From Clostridiaceae bacterium (GTDB lineage: Bacteria > Bacillota_A > Clostridia > Clostridiales > Clostridiaceae), in NCBI GenBank assembly GCA_029256485.1, contig JAQSXU010000221.1:1-5179 (forward strand): a DNA stretch of 5,179 nucleotides. The letters are read 5' to 3'. The notes below the pieces were generated by a model. The model did no database searches. It was not told the origin of the DNA and worked only from the letters and a program-made list of their open reading frames with translations. Positions within the stretch are counted from its first letter, which is position 1. The number at the start of each line of letters is the position of its first letter. The translations under genes were made by a program, and so were the position numbers. This document shows positions 1 to 4,915 of this stretch, one piece after another.

Positions 1-396
1 TTACATCCAAAGGGATGGAATGAATTTGAAAAAAACATACAAAAAGAATATGGATCTATAAAAAATGTGGAAGTTTACGACAATGAAAGGTGTATTTTTC
101 TTAAGTATTCTTTAGAGAAAGATGTGCATTTTATTAGAGTTAAAGAGGTTTTTAAAGATACTAGGGATTTTTTGCTAACTGATGATGTATTCTCCAGTAT
201 TGAAAAATATCATAATAAAAAGTATCATAATGATTTTCATGAAATATATATCAGATTTTATAATAAAAAAGGAAATGGAAATTTTTTGTATGAATTTCAC
301 TGTATTAGGAATGGCGATTCTGATGAACAATATGAAAACTTTAAAATGTGGGATATTCGTACTCCTGACCAAGAAAATCAAATATTTATTGATTAG
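1..396 (+). CDS. 3' end of an unrecognised protein (partial, no start in window)
   Basis: The frame is open from the first base of the window to TAA at 394-396, giving 131 residues of C-terminus; the true start lies upstream. The GTG at 67 could serve as a start but has no convincing Shine-Dalgarno site, and the residues before it (LHPKGWNEFEKNIQKEYGS) look like normal protein, so I treat the gene as cut by the window edge. The visible part is soluble, rich in aromatic and charged residues, with no membrane segment. It has a Tyr/His/Lys-rich stretch near SIEKYHNKKYHNDFHEIYIR and a predicted beta-rich end (FLYEFHCIRNG, FKMWDIRTPD). I do not recognise the family. Its place before two membrane-anchored proteins and a toxin/immunity array makes an accessory or immunity role possible, but that is only context. 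Confidence 0.7.
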   Translation, partial: LHPKGWNEFEKNIQKEYGSIKNVEVYDNERCIFLKYSLEKDVHFIRVKEVFKDTRDFLLTDDVFSSIEKYHNKKYHNDFHEIYIRFYNKKGNGNFLYEFHCIRNGDSDEQYENFKMWDIRTPDQENQIFID

Positions 397-495
397 TAAA
401 TATTGAAATTGTTAATACAATTAGCATAGTGGATTTTTTAGAGATATTGTTGAAGATAGGAATATATTAATTTAAATAATAAAGTGGGTAGAGTA

Positions 496-567
496 ATGAA
501 AAGAAAAATTATATATGTAGTTCCATTTGTTATTATTTTAAAGGAAGATAATTCAGAGGAGAGTTAG
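496..567 (+). CDS. 23-codon mini-ORF, possible leader or deletion remnant
   Basis: ATG at 496 to TAG at 565-567 encodes 23 residues: a basic start and hydrophobic core (MKRKIIYVVPFVIIL) that looks like the beginning of a signal peptide or membrane anchor, then an acidic tail (KEDNSEES). It resembles the N-termini of the two following genes (MRKKIIAITVIF, MKRRSFSVLL). The stop is three bases before the ankyrin gene's ATG, and that gene's Shine-Dalgarno site lies inside the tail codons, so translation could be coupled. Its own ribosome site is weak (only GGTAGAG upstream). It could be a small leader peptide, the remains of a related membrane protein after an internal deletion, or chance. Confidence 0.3.
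   Translation: MKRKIIYVVPFVIILKEDNSEES
556..561 (+). promoter_or_regulatory. Shine-Dalgarno site of the ankyrin-repeat gene
   Basis: GAGGAG lies nine bases before ATG 571, a strong match to the anti-Shine-Dalgarno end of 16S rRNA at a normal distance. It fixes 571 as the start. Confidence 0.75.
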
Positions 568-570
568 GTT

Positions 571-1530
571 ATGCGTAAGAAAATAATTGCTATAACAGTA
601 ATTTTTATAGTTATAATATTTATTTATCATATAATTGGTGCGGCTTCTAATTATGTGATAAATAAAATGGCTGATAAGGGTGGAGATAGGATTAATAATA
701 TAATGATTTATAAGGATACTCCAGTGTGGGAATTAGCATTAGCTGTGAGGGATCAGGAGACAGAAAAGATAGAAAAAATAGGAAAGAGTAATCAAGAGTT
801 ATTAAACTATCAAGAGCCTAAATATGGTGCTACTCTTTTATTATGGGCAGTAGGAATGGAAAAGTATGAATCAGTAGAAGCATTATTAAAATGTGGTTCT
901 AATCCTAATATAGCTTCAACAAAGGATGGAGAAACACCACTTTTTTTAGCCGCAGGTTATTCTTGGATAGATAATAATTACAAAACTGATCCTAAGTATG
1001 TGAAAATTTTACTTAGTTATGGAGCAGATCCTAATAAAAATTATGTTGGACACGCTCATGATATTTTGGAGAAAGGCACAAGTCCTTTGATGAATTCTAT
1101 TGGGTGTGGACTTGAAAAAACAAAGGCGTTGGTAGAAGGAGGGGCTGACATTAATTATAAAACAAAAAGTGGAGCAAGTGCAGCAATTGAGTCATTAAAC
1201 CATGTGGGACCAAACACTAAAAGTGAAGAAATTAAATATGCATATTATTTAATAGTTGAGAAAAAAGCAAAGGTAAATGAGCCATATTATAGAGGAGAGA
1301 ATGTTACTATGCCTGGTGACAATCCAGAAGATAAATTCTATCCAGTAGATATATTAAGAAATTGGATTATTGAATTAAGTTCAGAAGGATACAAAAAAAA
1401 GATGGAGATAGTTGATGAGTTTGAGAGACAAGGCGTTGATTATTGGAAGACTAAAATTCCCCAAGATAGACTTGAACAAATTAAAAAGATTTATCCAGAT
1501 ACGTGGGAGGAATATATAAAAAAGTATTAA
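571..1530 (+). CDS. Membrane-anchored ankyrin-repeat protein
   Basis: The protein has 319 residues. Residues 1-23 are a basic start followed by a long hydrophobic helix without a lipobox, so it is probably an anchor with the body outside the cytoplasm. The body holds about four ankyrin repeats: a cap at about 50-80 (TPVWELALAVRDQ), repeats at about 85-115 (GATLLLWAV, then VEALLKCGSNPNI), 120-156 (GETPLFLAAG, then VKILLSYGADPNK), 169-195 (GTSPLMNSI, then TKALVEGGADINYK) and a degenerate one at 200-236 (GASAAIESL, then YLIVEKKAKVNE). A helical C-terminal cap follows to the end. Ankyrin repeats bind protein partners. Bacterial secreted or membrane-bound ankyrin proteins often accompany effector and polymorphic-toxin genes, some as immunity proteins. 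A periplasm-side or cell-surface immunity role is inferred from the anchor and the neighbouring array; the partner is unknown. The start is set by GAGGAG nine bases upstream. Confidence 0.85.
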   Translation: MRKKIIAITVIFIVIIFIYHIIGAASNYVINKMADKGGDRINNIMIYKDTPVWELALAVRDQETEKIEKIGKSNQELLNYQEPKYGATLLLWAVGMEKYESVEALLKCGSNPNIASTKDGETPLFLAAGYSWIDNNYKTDPKYVKILLSYGADPNKNYVGHAHDILEKGTSPLMNSIGCGLEKTKALVEGGADINYKTKSGASAAIESLNHVGPNTKSEEIKYAYYLIVEKKAKVNEPYYRGENVTMPGDNPEDKFYPVDILRNWIIELSSEGYKKKMEIVDEFERQGVDYWKTKIPQDRLEQIKKIYPDTWEEYIKKY

Positions 1531-1651
1531 TAGATGGAATATATACGAAGAAATAAAGTCTGTAATACAAACTGCATCGAAAGTTATTTGTAAGGGAAAA
1601 TGGCAGATTTTATTTATAAATATTGGAAATGAGAGATTAGTTAAAATTTAG
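1520..1651 (+). pseudogene. Possible protein remnant in the spacer (start-less frame)
   Basis: Between the ankyrin gene and the next gene, one frame stays open for 43 codons (after TAA 1517-1519, up to TAG 1649-1651). Its composition looks protein-like, for example RWNIYEEIKSVIQTASKV and then GKWQILFINIGNERLVKI. It overlaps the last codons of the ankyrin gene, has no ATG and no ribosome site, so it cannot be a normal gene. It could be the 3' stub of a deleted gene of the cluster. In DNA this AT-rich a 43-codon open frame can arise by chance, so this is weak. Confidence 0.22.
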
Positions 1652-1675
1652 TGCTAAAATGTGATGTGAGGTTTT

Positions 1676-2212
1676 ATGAAAAGAAGGAGTTTCAGTGTAT
1701 TATTATGTTGCATGATAATATTGATAACTATATCATTTTGTATTTATCAATTTAACTTTATTTTACCAAAGATAATGATAGATGATTTGAGAATTATAGA
1801 TACAAAAATAGATAATAAAAATTTGGTATATGAATATGGGGTAAGTGAAAATGAGCTCGAAATACTAAAACAAAATAATATTAAACTTAAATGCATTGTA
1901 ATAACTTGTATATTCAATAATAGTTCATTTTTTAAAAGTATTGATGATGCACAACTTGTATTTGAAGATGACAAGGAAAAGCCTGATATAATATTAGGCA
2001 GACATCCAGATGTAGGTTTTGAAACACTTAATATAAAAGCTAATAAAACTATAAGACGTGGTATAACAATTTTAATAGATCCAAAAGAATATACTGATGA
2101 ACAAATTATAGATATGCTGAAAAAAGTTAAAATTGTTATGGTTCAAGAAGTAAAAGGTGAGACAAGGATTGAATCAAAACCAGTGGCGTTGGAGATTGGT
2201 GCAGAATCATAA
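1676..2212 (+). CDS. Unrecognised protein with one N-terminal membrane anchor
   Basis: The protein has 178 residues. Residues 1-4 are basic (MKRR) and about 7-30 form one hydrophobic helix containing several Cys (LLCC, SFC) but no proper lipobox, so it is likely an anchor or uncleaved signal with residues from about 31 on outside the membrane. The exposed part starts with a beta-rich stretch (LVYEYGVSENELEILKQ), then KLKCIVITCIFNNSS and QLVFEDDKEKPDIILG. Later parts alternate strand and helix (FETLNIKANKTIRRGITIL, YTDEQIIDMLKKVKIVMVQ). I do not recognise the family; an immunoglobulin-like or other beta-sandwich fold is possible. GTGAGG at 1666-1671 supplies the ribosome site, only four bases from the ATG. 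The shared topology with the ankyrin gene upstream suggests the two act in the same compartment. Confidence 0.75.
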   Translation: MKRRSFSVLLCCMIILITISFCIYQFNFILPKIMIDDLRIIDTKIDNKNLVYEYGVSENELEILKQNNIKLKCIVITCIFNNSSFFKSIDDAQLVFEDDKEKPDIILGRHPDVGFETLNIKANKTIRRGITILIDPKEYTDEQIIDMLKKVKIVMVQEVKGETRIESKPVALEIGAES

Positions 2213-2222
2213 TATACAATCG

Positions 2223-2245
2223 AACTAAAAATCTGATTTTTAGTT
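2223..2245. repeat. Perfect 10-bp inverted repeat after the gene ending at 2212
   Basis: AACTAAAAAT and ATTTTTAGTT pair perfectly around a three-base loop (CTG), ten bases after the stop of the preceding gene. Each arm has a single G or C, and no T-run follows outside the stem, so it is at best a weak terminator. Its position at the border between the membrane-protein genes and the first toxin tip also makes it a possible recombination scar. Confidence 0.4.
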
Positions 2246-2316
2246 TACGTGGAATACAATTTGATTTGATGGGACAAAGAACAGGAGAATTTGTTAATCC
2301 AAGACTATTACCATAA
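2242..2316 (+). pseudogene. Orphan toxin tip 1 (C-terminal fragment, family not recognised)
   Basis: Frame 1 ends in a compact protein-like tail, SLRGIQFDLMGQRTGEFVNP followed by RLLP, stopping at TAA 2314-2316. The frame is open back to 2173 but there it only overlaps the preceding gene out of frame, so real homology probably begins near 2242. There is no start codon or ribosome site for it. The next gene starts 14 bases after its stop with a good Shine-Dalgarno site that partly overlaps the stop, the usual spacing of a toxin C-terminus and its immunity gene. I read it as the last part of a polymorphic toxin; the family is not identified and chance is not excluded. Confidence 0.38.
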
Positions 2317-2321
2317 GGAAG
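2315..2321 (+). promoter_or_regulatory. Shine-Dalgarno site for the truncated gene at 2331
   Basis: AAGGAAG sits nine bases before ATG 2331 and overlaps the stop codon of tip 1. A site this good argues that 2331 was once, or still is, a true gene start. Confidence 0.55.
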
Positions 2322-2330
2322 TAAAGTTGT

Positions 2331-2480
2331 ATGAATGAACAAATAAAAATAAATGAAAATATGTTAACTATTAATAATATTAATGTTAGGTTTGATCATA
2401 ATATTAGGAATGTTAAAATATGCAGGGATTTAATAATCGTATTATTAATAAGTGTTGCAAAACTGAATGATGTACTATAG
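2331..2480 (+). pseudogene. Truncated immunity-like gene (5' stub)
   Basis: ATG 2331, with a good ribosome site, opens 49 codons to TAG 2478-2480. The residues look like the start of a soluble beta-rich protein (MNEQIKINENMLTINN, then VRFDHNIRNVKICRDLIIVL), with a hydrophobic strand ending LISVAKLNDV just before the stop. Such beginnings are familiar to me from small clostridial cytosolic proteins of toxin/immunity loci, but I cannot name the family. The stop falls where the character of the sequence changes into tip 2, in the same frame. The simplest reading is an immunity gene that lost its 3' part when another toxin tip was joined to it. The stub may still be translated but is unlikely to fold fully. 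Confidence 0.45.
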
Positions 2481-2687
2481 AAACAAGATGTAATTGATAT
2501 TCCTGTAAAAATTTCAGAAACATCAAGACCAAACTGTACTATTTATGAACGTGCTGTCAATGTAGGAGAGGATATAGGAACAGTGAAACCAAGCTTAGAT
2601 AAAGGTGGTCAATCAACATTATGGATAGAAATATTTATTGACTCAAAAGGAAATTTGATTACAACATATCCAACTCAAACACCTTAA
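2481..2687 (+). pseudogene. Orphan toxin tip 2 (C-terminal fragment, possibly an RNase-type toxin)
   Basis: After TAG 2478-2480 the same frame stays open for 68 codons to TAA 2685-2687, with no start codon or ribosome site of its own. The sequence is clearly protein-like: RPNCTIYERAVNVGEDIGTV, then a Gly/Ser turn (DKGGQSTLW), a strand (IEIFID) and the end SKGNLITTYPTQTP. A final strand of the form D-x-x-G-N-hydrophobic-I-T-x-Y-P is common at the ends of small RNase toxins such as EndoU and related BECR-fold domains. That similarity is short, so the class is only a suggestion. The intact gene 28 bases downstream would be its cognate immunity gene by position. The N-terminal part of the domain seems missing. 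Confidence 0.45.
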
Positions 2688-2699
2688 TAAATTAAAATG

Positions 2700-2705
2700 A
2701 AAGGA
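2700..2705 (+). promoter_or_regulatory. Shine-Dalgarno site that moves the start from 2697 to 2715
   Basis: AAAGGA lies nine bases before ATG 2715, while ATG 2697 is preceded only by A/T-rich sequence (AATAAATTAAA). The longer reading would add just six residues (MKGHKI), encoded by the ribosome site itself. Confidence 0.65.
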
Positions 2706-2714
2706 CATAAGATT

Positions 2715-3215
2715 ATGTTAGCTGAAGAAAAAGTTTTATGGAATGAATGTATTGAAATATTTAAAAAAGTAAGTAATAAAAGGCTAAATGAATTTTTAGA
2801 TGAGATGGCGTTATTTATTATTAAGCACAAAATGAGTTTTAATGAAGTTGCAGATTTGAATTTTTTAGAGTTTATTTGTAGTATTGATTCTAATAAATTT
2901 ATTATAGGAACAACTGGTGATAACTTTGAAGGACTTAGTGCAATATATAATGAAACTAAGCAAGTAAATATAAGGGATATATGGAGAATAGTATCTAATA
3001 CAATTTGGGATTTAACAACATTTACAACTGAGGAAATATGTCCACATTGTAAAAGTGATAATTTGAGAGTATTAACTGATTTTAAAAAAGAGAATATTTA
3101 TAAATCATGTGAAACATGTTTTTTGATTGAATGTAATGGGAAGGCGGATGTAAGGCCACAAGATCTTTTCCCAGCTGACAAAGATATAATATCAAGGTTA
3201 GAAGAAAATTCATAA
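2715..3215 (+). CDS. Small cytosolic protein with a zinc ribbon; candidate immunity protein for tip 2
   Basis: From ATG 2715 the protein has 166 residues with no signal or membrane segment. The first half is helical (EKVLWNECIEIFKKVSNKRL, then DEMALFIIKHKMSFNEV), followed by a mixed part (KFIIGTTGDNFEGL). From about residue 107 there is a zinc-ribbon pattern: C109-P-H-C112, a 19-residue loop, then C132-E-T-C135, which should hold one Zn ion. The C-terminus is acidic and helical (FPADKDIISRLEENS). I do not recognise a named family. It follows toxin tip 2 closely and is intact while the tip is not, which is what a retained immunity gene would look like. A role in binding and neutralising an RNase toxin is inferred from this position only. 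Confidence 0.75.
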   Translation: MLAEEKVLWNECIEIFKKVSNKRLNEFLDEMALFIIKHKMSFNEVADLNFLEFICSIDSNKFIIGTTGDNFEGLSAIYNETKQVNIRDIWRIVSNTIWDLTTFTTEEICPHCKSDNLRVLTDFKKENIYKSCETCFLIECNGKADVRPQDLFPADKDIISRLEENS

Positions 3216-3430
3216 AACTAAATCCATAATAATTATTAAACTGAATTCATAAAAAACAAAATGATTCAATGCAATTTGCTATAGAAAAAATGCTCAATAA
3301 TAAAATAAAGTTGTTTACAACTACGCCTTTGCGACCAAACTCAGTAGTATCAACAATTTGATATGACCTAAATCTACCCAATTTGTGACCTGGATACAAC
3401 CTAAATATAAAAAATCAAGACTAACATTGT

Positions 3431-3871
3431 ATGATGTCCATACCATGGGGTGGAGTTGGTACATTACTTAAAATAGGACTGATTAAGGCAGGAGAAAAAA
3501 TAATTGTAAAACAAGCGGAAAAAGAAATAGATAAAGAAATAGTGAATAAATTAGATAAAGAAACAGTTGATCAATTGGGTAAGTATACTACTAAGGAGGC
3601 GATTGAAGCTGAAAAAGCAGGTAGTAGCATTAAATTTGGGAGCGGTACAAAGTCTACTAAAAAGATTTCAAATCAGATGACTCAAATGAGATGGACTGAA
3701 AGTACGGTTAGAGATATTGTTAGTAATACTTACACAACTTGTGAAAGTATAAATAAGGCGACAGGCAATTCTGCAACTGTATATTATAACGAAGCAAGAG
3801 GATATGTTATTATTGATGATATCACAAAATCAGTTGTTCAAGTTAGTGATAATGTAAATCCTTCTGCTTAG
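3431..3871 (+). CDS. Orphan toxin tip 3: colicin E5-like ribonuclease domain (decayed, no ribosome site)
   Basis: The 146-residue frame begins with a hydrophobic linker (SIPWGGVGTLLKIGLIKAG) and a charged helix (KQAEKEIDKEIVNKLDKETV), as in the region before toxin tips of polymorphic toxins. Residues about 78-146 match the colicin E5 RNase family: KKISNQMTQMRWTESTVRDI, then INKATGNSATVYYN, then YVIIDDITKSVVQVSDNVNP. Colicin E5 cleaves the anticodon loops of tRNAs with queuosine-type anticodons (Tyr, His, Asn, Asp); this activity is inferred here by family. No Shine-Dalgarno site precedes ATG 3431, and in-frame stops lie at 3422-3424, 3386-3388 and 3359-3361, so it is a detached tip rather than a whole toxin. 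After TAG 3869-3871 the same frame continues ITDPSRIDKYKP to TGA 3908-3910, suggesting an early stop mutation. It is probably not normally expressed. Confidence 0.75.
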   Translation: MMSIPWGGVGTLLKIGLIKAGEKIIVKQAEKEIDKEIVNKLDKETVDQLGKYTTKEAIEAEKAGSSIKFGSGTKSTKKISNQMTQMRWTESTVRDIVSNTYTTCESINKATGNSATVYYNEARGYVIIDDITKSVVQVSDNVNPSA

Positions 3872-3912
3872 ATTACAGATCCAAGCAGAATTGACAAATA
3901 TAAACCATGATT

Positions 3913-3916
3913 GGAG
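3913..3916 (+). promoter_or_regulatory. Shine-Dalgarno site that moves the start from 3907 to 3925
   Basis: GGAG lies eight bases before ATG 3925. ATG 3907 has no such site and overlaps TGA 3908-3910, which looks like the original stop of the E5-like tip. The inner start is therefore preferred. Confidence 0.7.
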
Positions 3917-3924
3917 AATGTAAA

Positions 3925-4383
3925 ATGACAGAAAGCTTAAATGATTTATTAAACTCAATAAGTGTGTTAGAGAGATCAGATACTAAATATTACAAGCTGA
4001 ATGATCTTTATAATACTTTGAAAAAAATGTATGGAGAGACAGTTGAATTAAGTGATACAATTATAACTCCATTCTATATCTGTGATTTTGGGGTGTTGGA
4101 GATTTATGATTACGAACTTAATATAAGATTGGTCGACAGTCCTAATAAAGAAGCCTTCATACTAACAAAAACTGGGAAGAAAAGTATTAATGAAGTAAAT
4201 CCTGAAATTGTACAGAAATTAACTAATTGTTATTTAGAAATAGTGAAACCACAAAGAGTTCTTTTAACGAATATATTGGAAAAATATGTTGATTATGTAA
4301 AGAATTCTCCTCAAATCAAAGAACGAATTAACGAATATTTACATGAGTTTGATAACGAAAAATTATATTTTGAAGTTTATTAA
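3925..4383 (+). CDS. Small cytosolic protein; candidate immunity protein for the E5-like tip
   Basis: From ATG 3925 the protein has 152 residues, acidic overall, with no signal peptide or membrane helix. It starts with a helical part (MTESLNDLLNSISVLERSD, YKLNDLYNTLKKMYGE), then a beta-rich middle (DTIITPFYICDFGVLEIYDY, LNIRLVDSPNKEAFILTKTG), and ends in two helices (VLLTNILEKYVDYVKNS, IKERINEYLHEFDNEK). I do not recognise the family and it does not obviously resemble the much shorter colicin E5 immunity protein. It starts 53 bases after the present stop of the E5-like tip, and 14 bases after the tip's likely original stop, the normal arrangement for a toxin domain and its antidote. Neutralising an E5-type tRNase is therefore a contextual inference. 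The gene is intact while the tip is decayed, consistent with selection for immunity alone. Confidence 0.75.
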   Translation: MTESLNDLLNSISVLERSDTKYYKLNDLYNTLKKMYGETVELSDTIITPFYICDFGVLEIYDYELNIRLVDSPNKEAFILTKTGKKSINEVNPEIVQKLTNCYLEIVKPQRVLLTNILEKYVDYVKNSPQIKERINEYLHEFDNEKLYFEVY

Positions 4384-4467
4384 AATCAAAGGTAATTGAA
4401 TTTTTTGCAAATATTTAGGACATATGAAATCTATTTGATGATATAGTATGGAGGATATTAATTTTGA

Positions 4468-4551
4468 TTTGAATTTGAAACTGAAGTCATAACGGCTTGG
4501 GGAAAAGCTAATTTTGATGATAATAAGATAGAAATAGTGAATAAACTTTAG
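4468..4551 (+). pseudogene. Orphan toxin tip 4 (short C-terminal fragment)
   Basis: Between the two intact genes one frame carries a protein-like tail, FEFETEVITAWGKANFDDNK followed by IEIVNKL, ending at TAG 4549-4551, 15 bases before the next ATG. An in-frame TGA (4465-4467) closes it upstream, and there is no start or ribosome site. A second frame carries MEDINFDLNLKLKS into the same stretch from ATG 4448 and stops at 4490-4492, so a frameshift may have joined or split the reading. By position it would be the end of the toxin neutralised by the DUF1871-like protein. At 27 codons it rests mainly on position and on the repeated tip-then-gene pattern. Confidence 0.33.
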
Positions 4552-4566
4552 TGGTAGTAAGAGAGT

Positions 4567-4827
4567 ATGAAAGATATAATAAGGACAATAATAAATGATT
4601 GGGATCCTATTGGATTGTTTCCTATGGCTCCAGGCGATGAATATATTTCAGAAATAGAAAAAATACAGGAAGTCTTAAAATTAAATAATTATATAACAAT
4701 AGAACAGTTAGCATTTGAGATAAATAATATTTTCTTAAAAGCATTTGGTGATGATGTATATACAAAAAGTTTAAATGAATGTAAAAAGATAGCAGCAGAA
4801 ATAATTAATAAAGTTGATGAAAAATAA
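4567..4827 (+). CDS. DUF1871 (YugE-like) small protein; possible immunity protein
   Basis: The protein has 86 residues, about the size of the DUF1871 family that includes Bacillus YugE. The start has the family's signature layout: a short helix, then NDWDPIGLFPMAPGDEYISE (W-D-P-I/M, a Pro-containing loop, D-E-Y and acidic residues). Three helices follow (IEKIQEVLKLNN, IEQLAFEINNIFLKAFGDD, LNECKKIAAEIINKVDE). It is soluble and helical. No catalytic residues are known for the family, and its members have no agreed function. Here it closes a row of toxin tips and small genes, so immunity is a reasonable guess. The ribosome site is weak: AAGAGAG sits only one base from the ATG and GGTAG lies nine bases away. 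The strong hairpin downstream probably ends its transcript. Confidence 0.72.
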   Translation: MKDIIRTIINDWDPIGLFPMAPGDEYISEIEKIQEVLKLNNYITIEQLAFEINNIFLKAFGDDVYTKSLNECKKIAAEIINKVDEK

Positions 4828-4854
4828 ATAATTAATTTATCTGTCTATTATAAA

Positions 4855-4889
4855 AGTGGTAGCAAGTCATAATGTGAACTGCTACCACT
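4855..4889. terminator. Hairpin terminator between convergent genes, best for the minus-strand gene
   Basis: AGTGGTAGC at 4855-4863 pairs perfectly with GCTACCACT at 4881-4889, with one more A-T pair inside and a 15-base loop. Read on the minus strand the stem is followed at once by TTTTATAATAG, an intrinsic terminator for the Nramp gene that ends at 4916. On the plus strand it is followed by AAAATTTTGCTTTT, a poorer T-tract that may still act on the DUF1871-like gene ending 27 bases earlier. Confidence 0.75.
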
Positions 4890-4915
4890 AAAATTTTGCT
4901 TTTAAAGTTATTCTA

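Noticed and set aside
175..406. Open frames on the minus strand (175-381) and in another plus frame (182-406)
   Set aside because: They overlap the better-supported frame of the first gene and consist of Ile/Phe/Met-rich runs typical of shadow frames in AT-rich DNA.
389..470. Plus-strand start-less frame with IVNTISIVDFLEILLKIGIY after the first gene
   Set aside because: Only about two dozen codons, hydrophobic, no start or ribosome site, and no clear protein pattern.
450..480. Possible promoter (TTGAAG and AATAAT, 19 bases apart) upstream of the mini-ORF
   Set aside because: Spacing is long and the -35 match is poor; such matches are frequent by chance at this A+T content.
1747..1974. 75-codon minus-strand frame inside the 178-residue protein gene
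   Set aside because: Ser/Leu/Ile-rich shadow of the plus-strand gene, which has a ribosome site and a sensible membrane topology.
2136..2342. 68-codon minus-strand frame over the end of the 178-residue protein gene and tip 1
   Set aside because: No ribosome site on that strand, antisense to three plus-strand features, and its residues show no domain-like pattern.
3891..3896. Perfect TTGACA before the 152-residue protein gene
   Set aside because: No acceptable -10 box lies 16-18 bases downstream (GAGAAT at best), and the hexamer falls within the likely original end of the E5-like tip.
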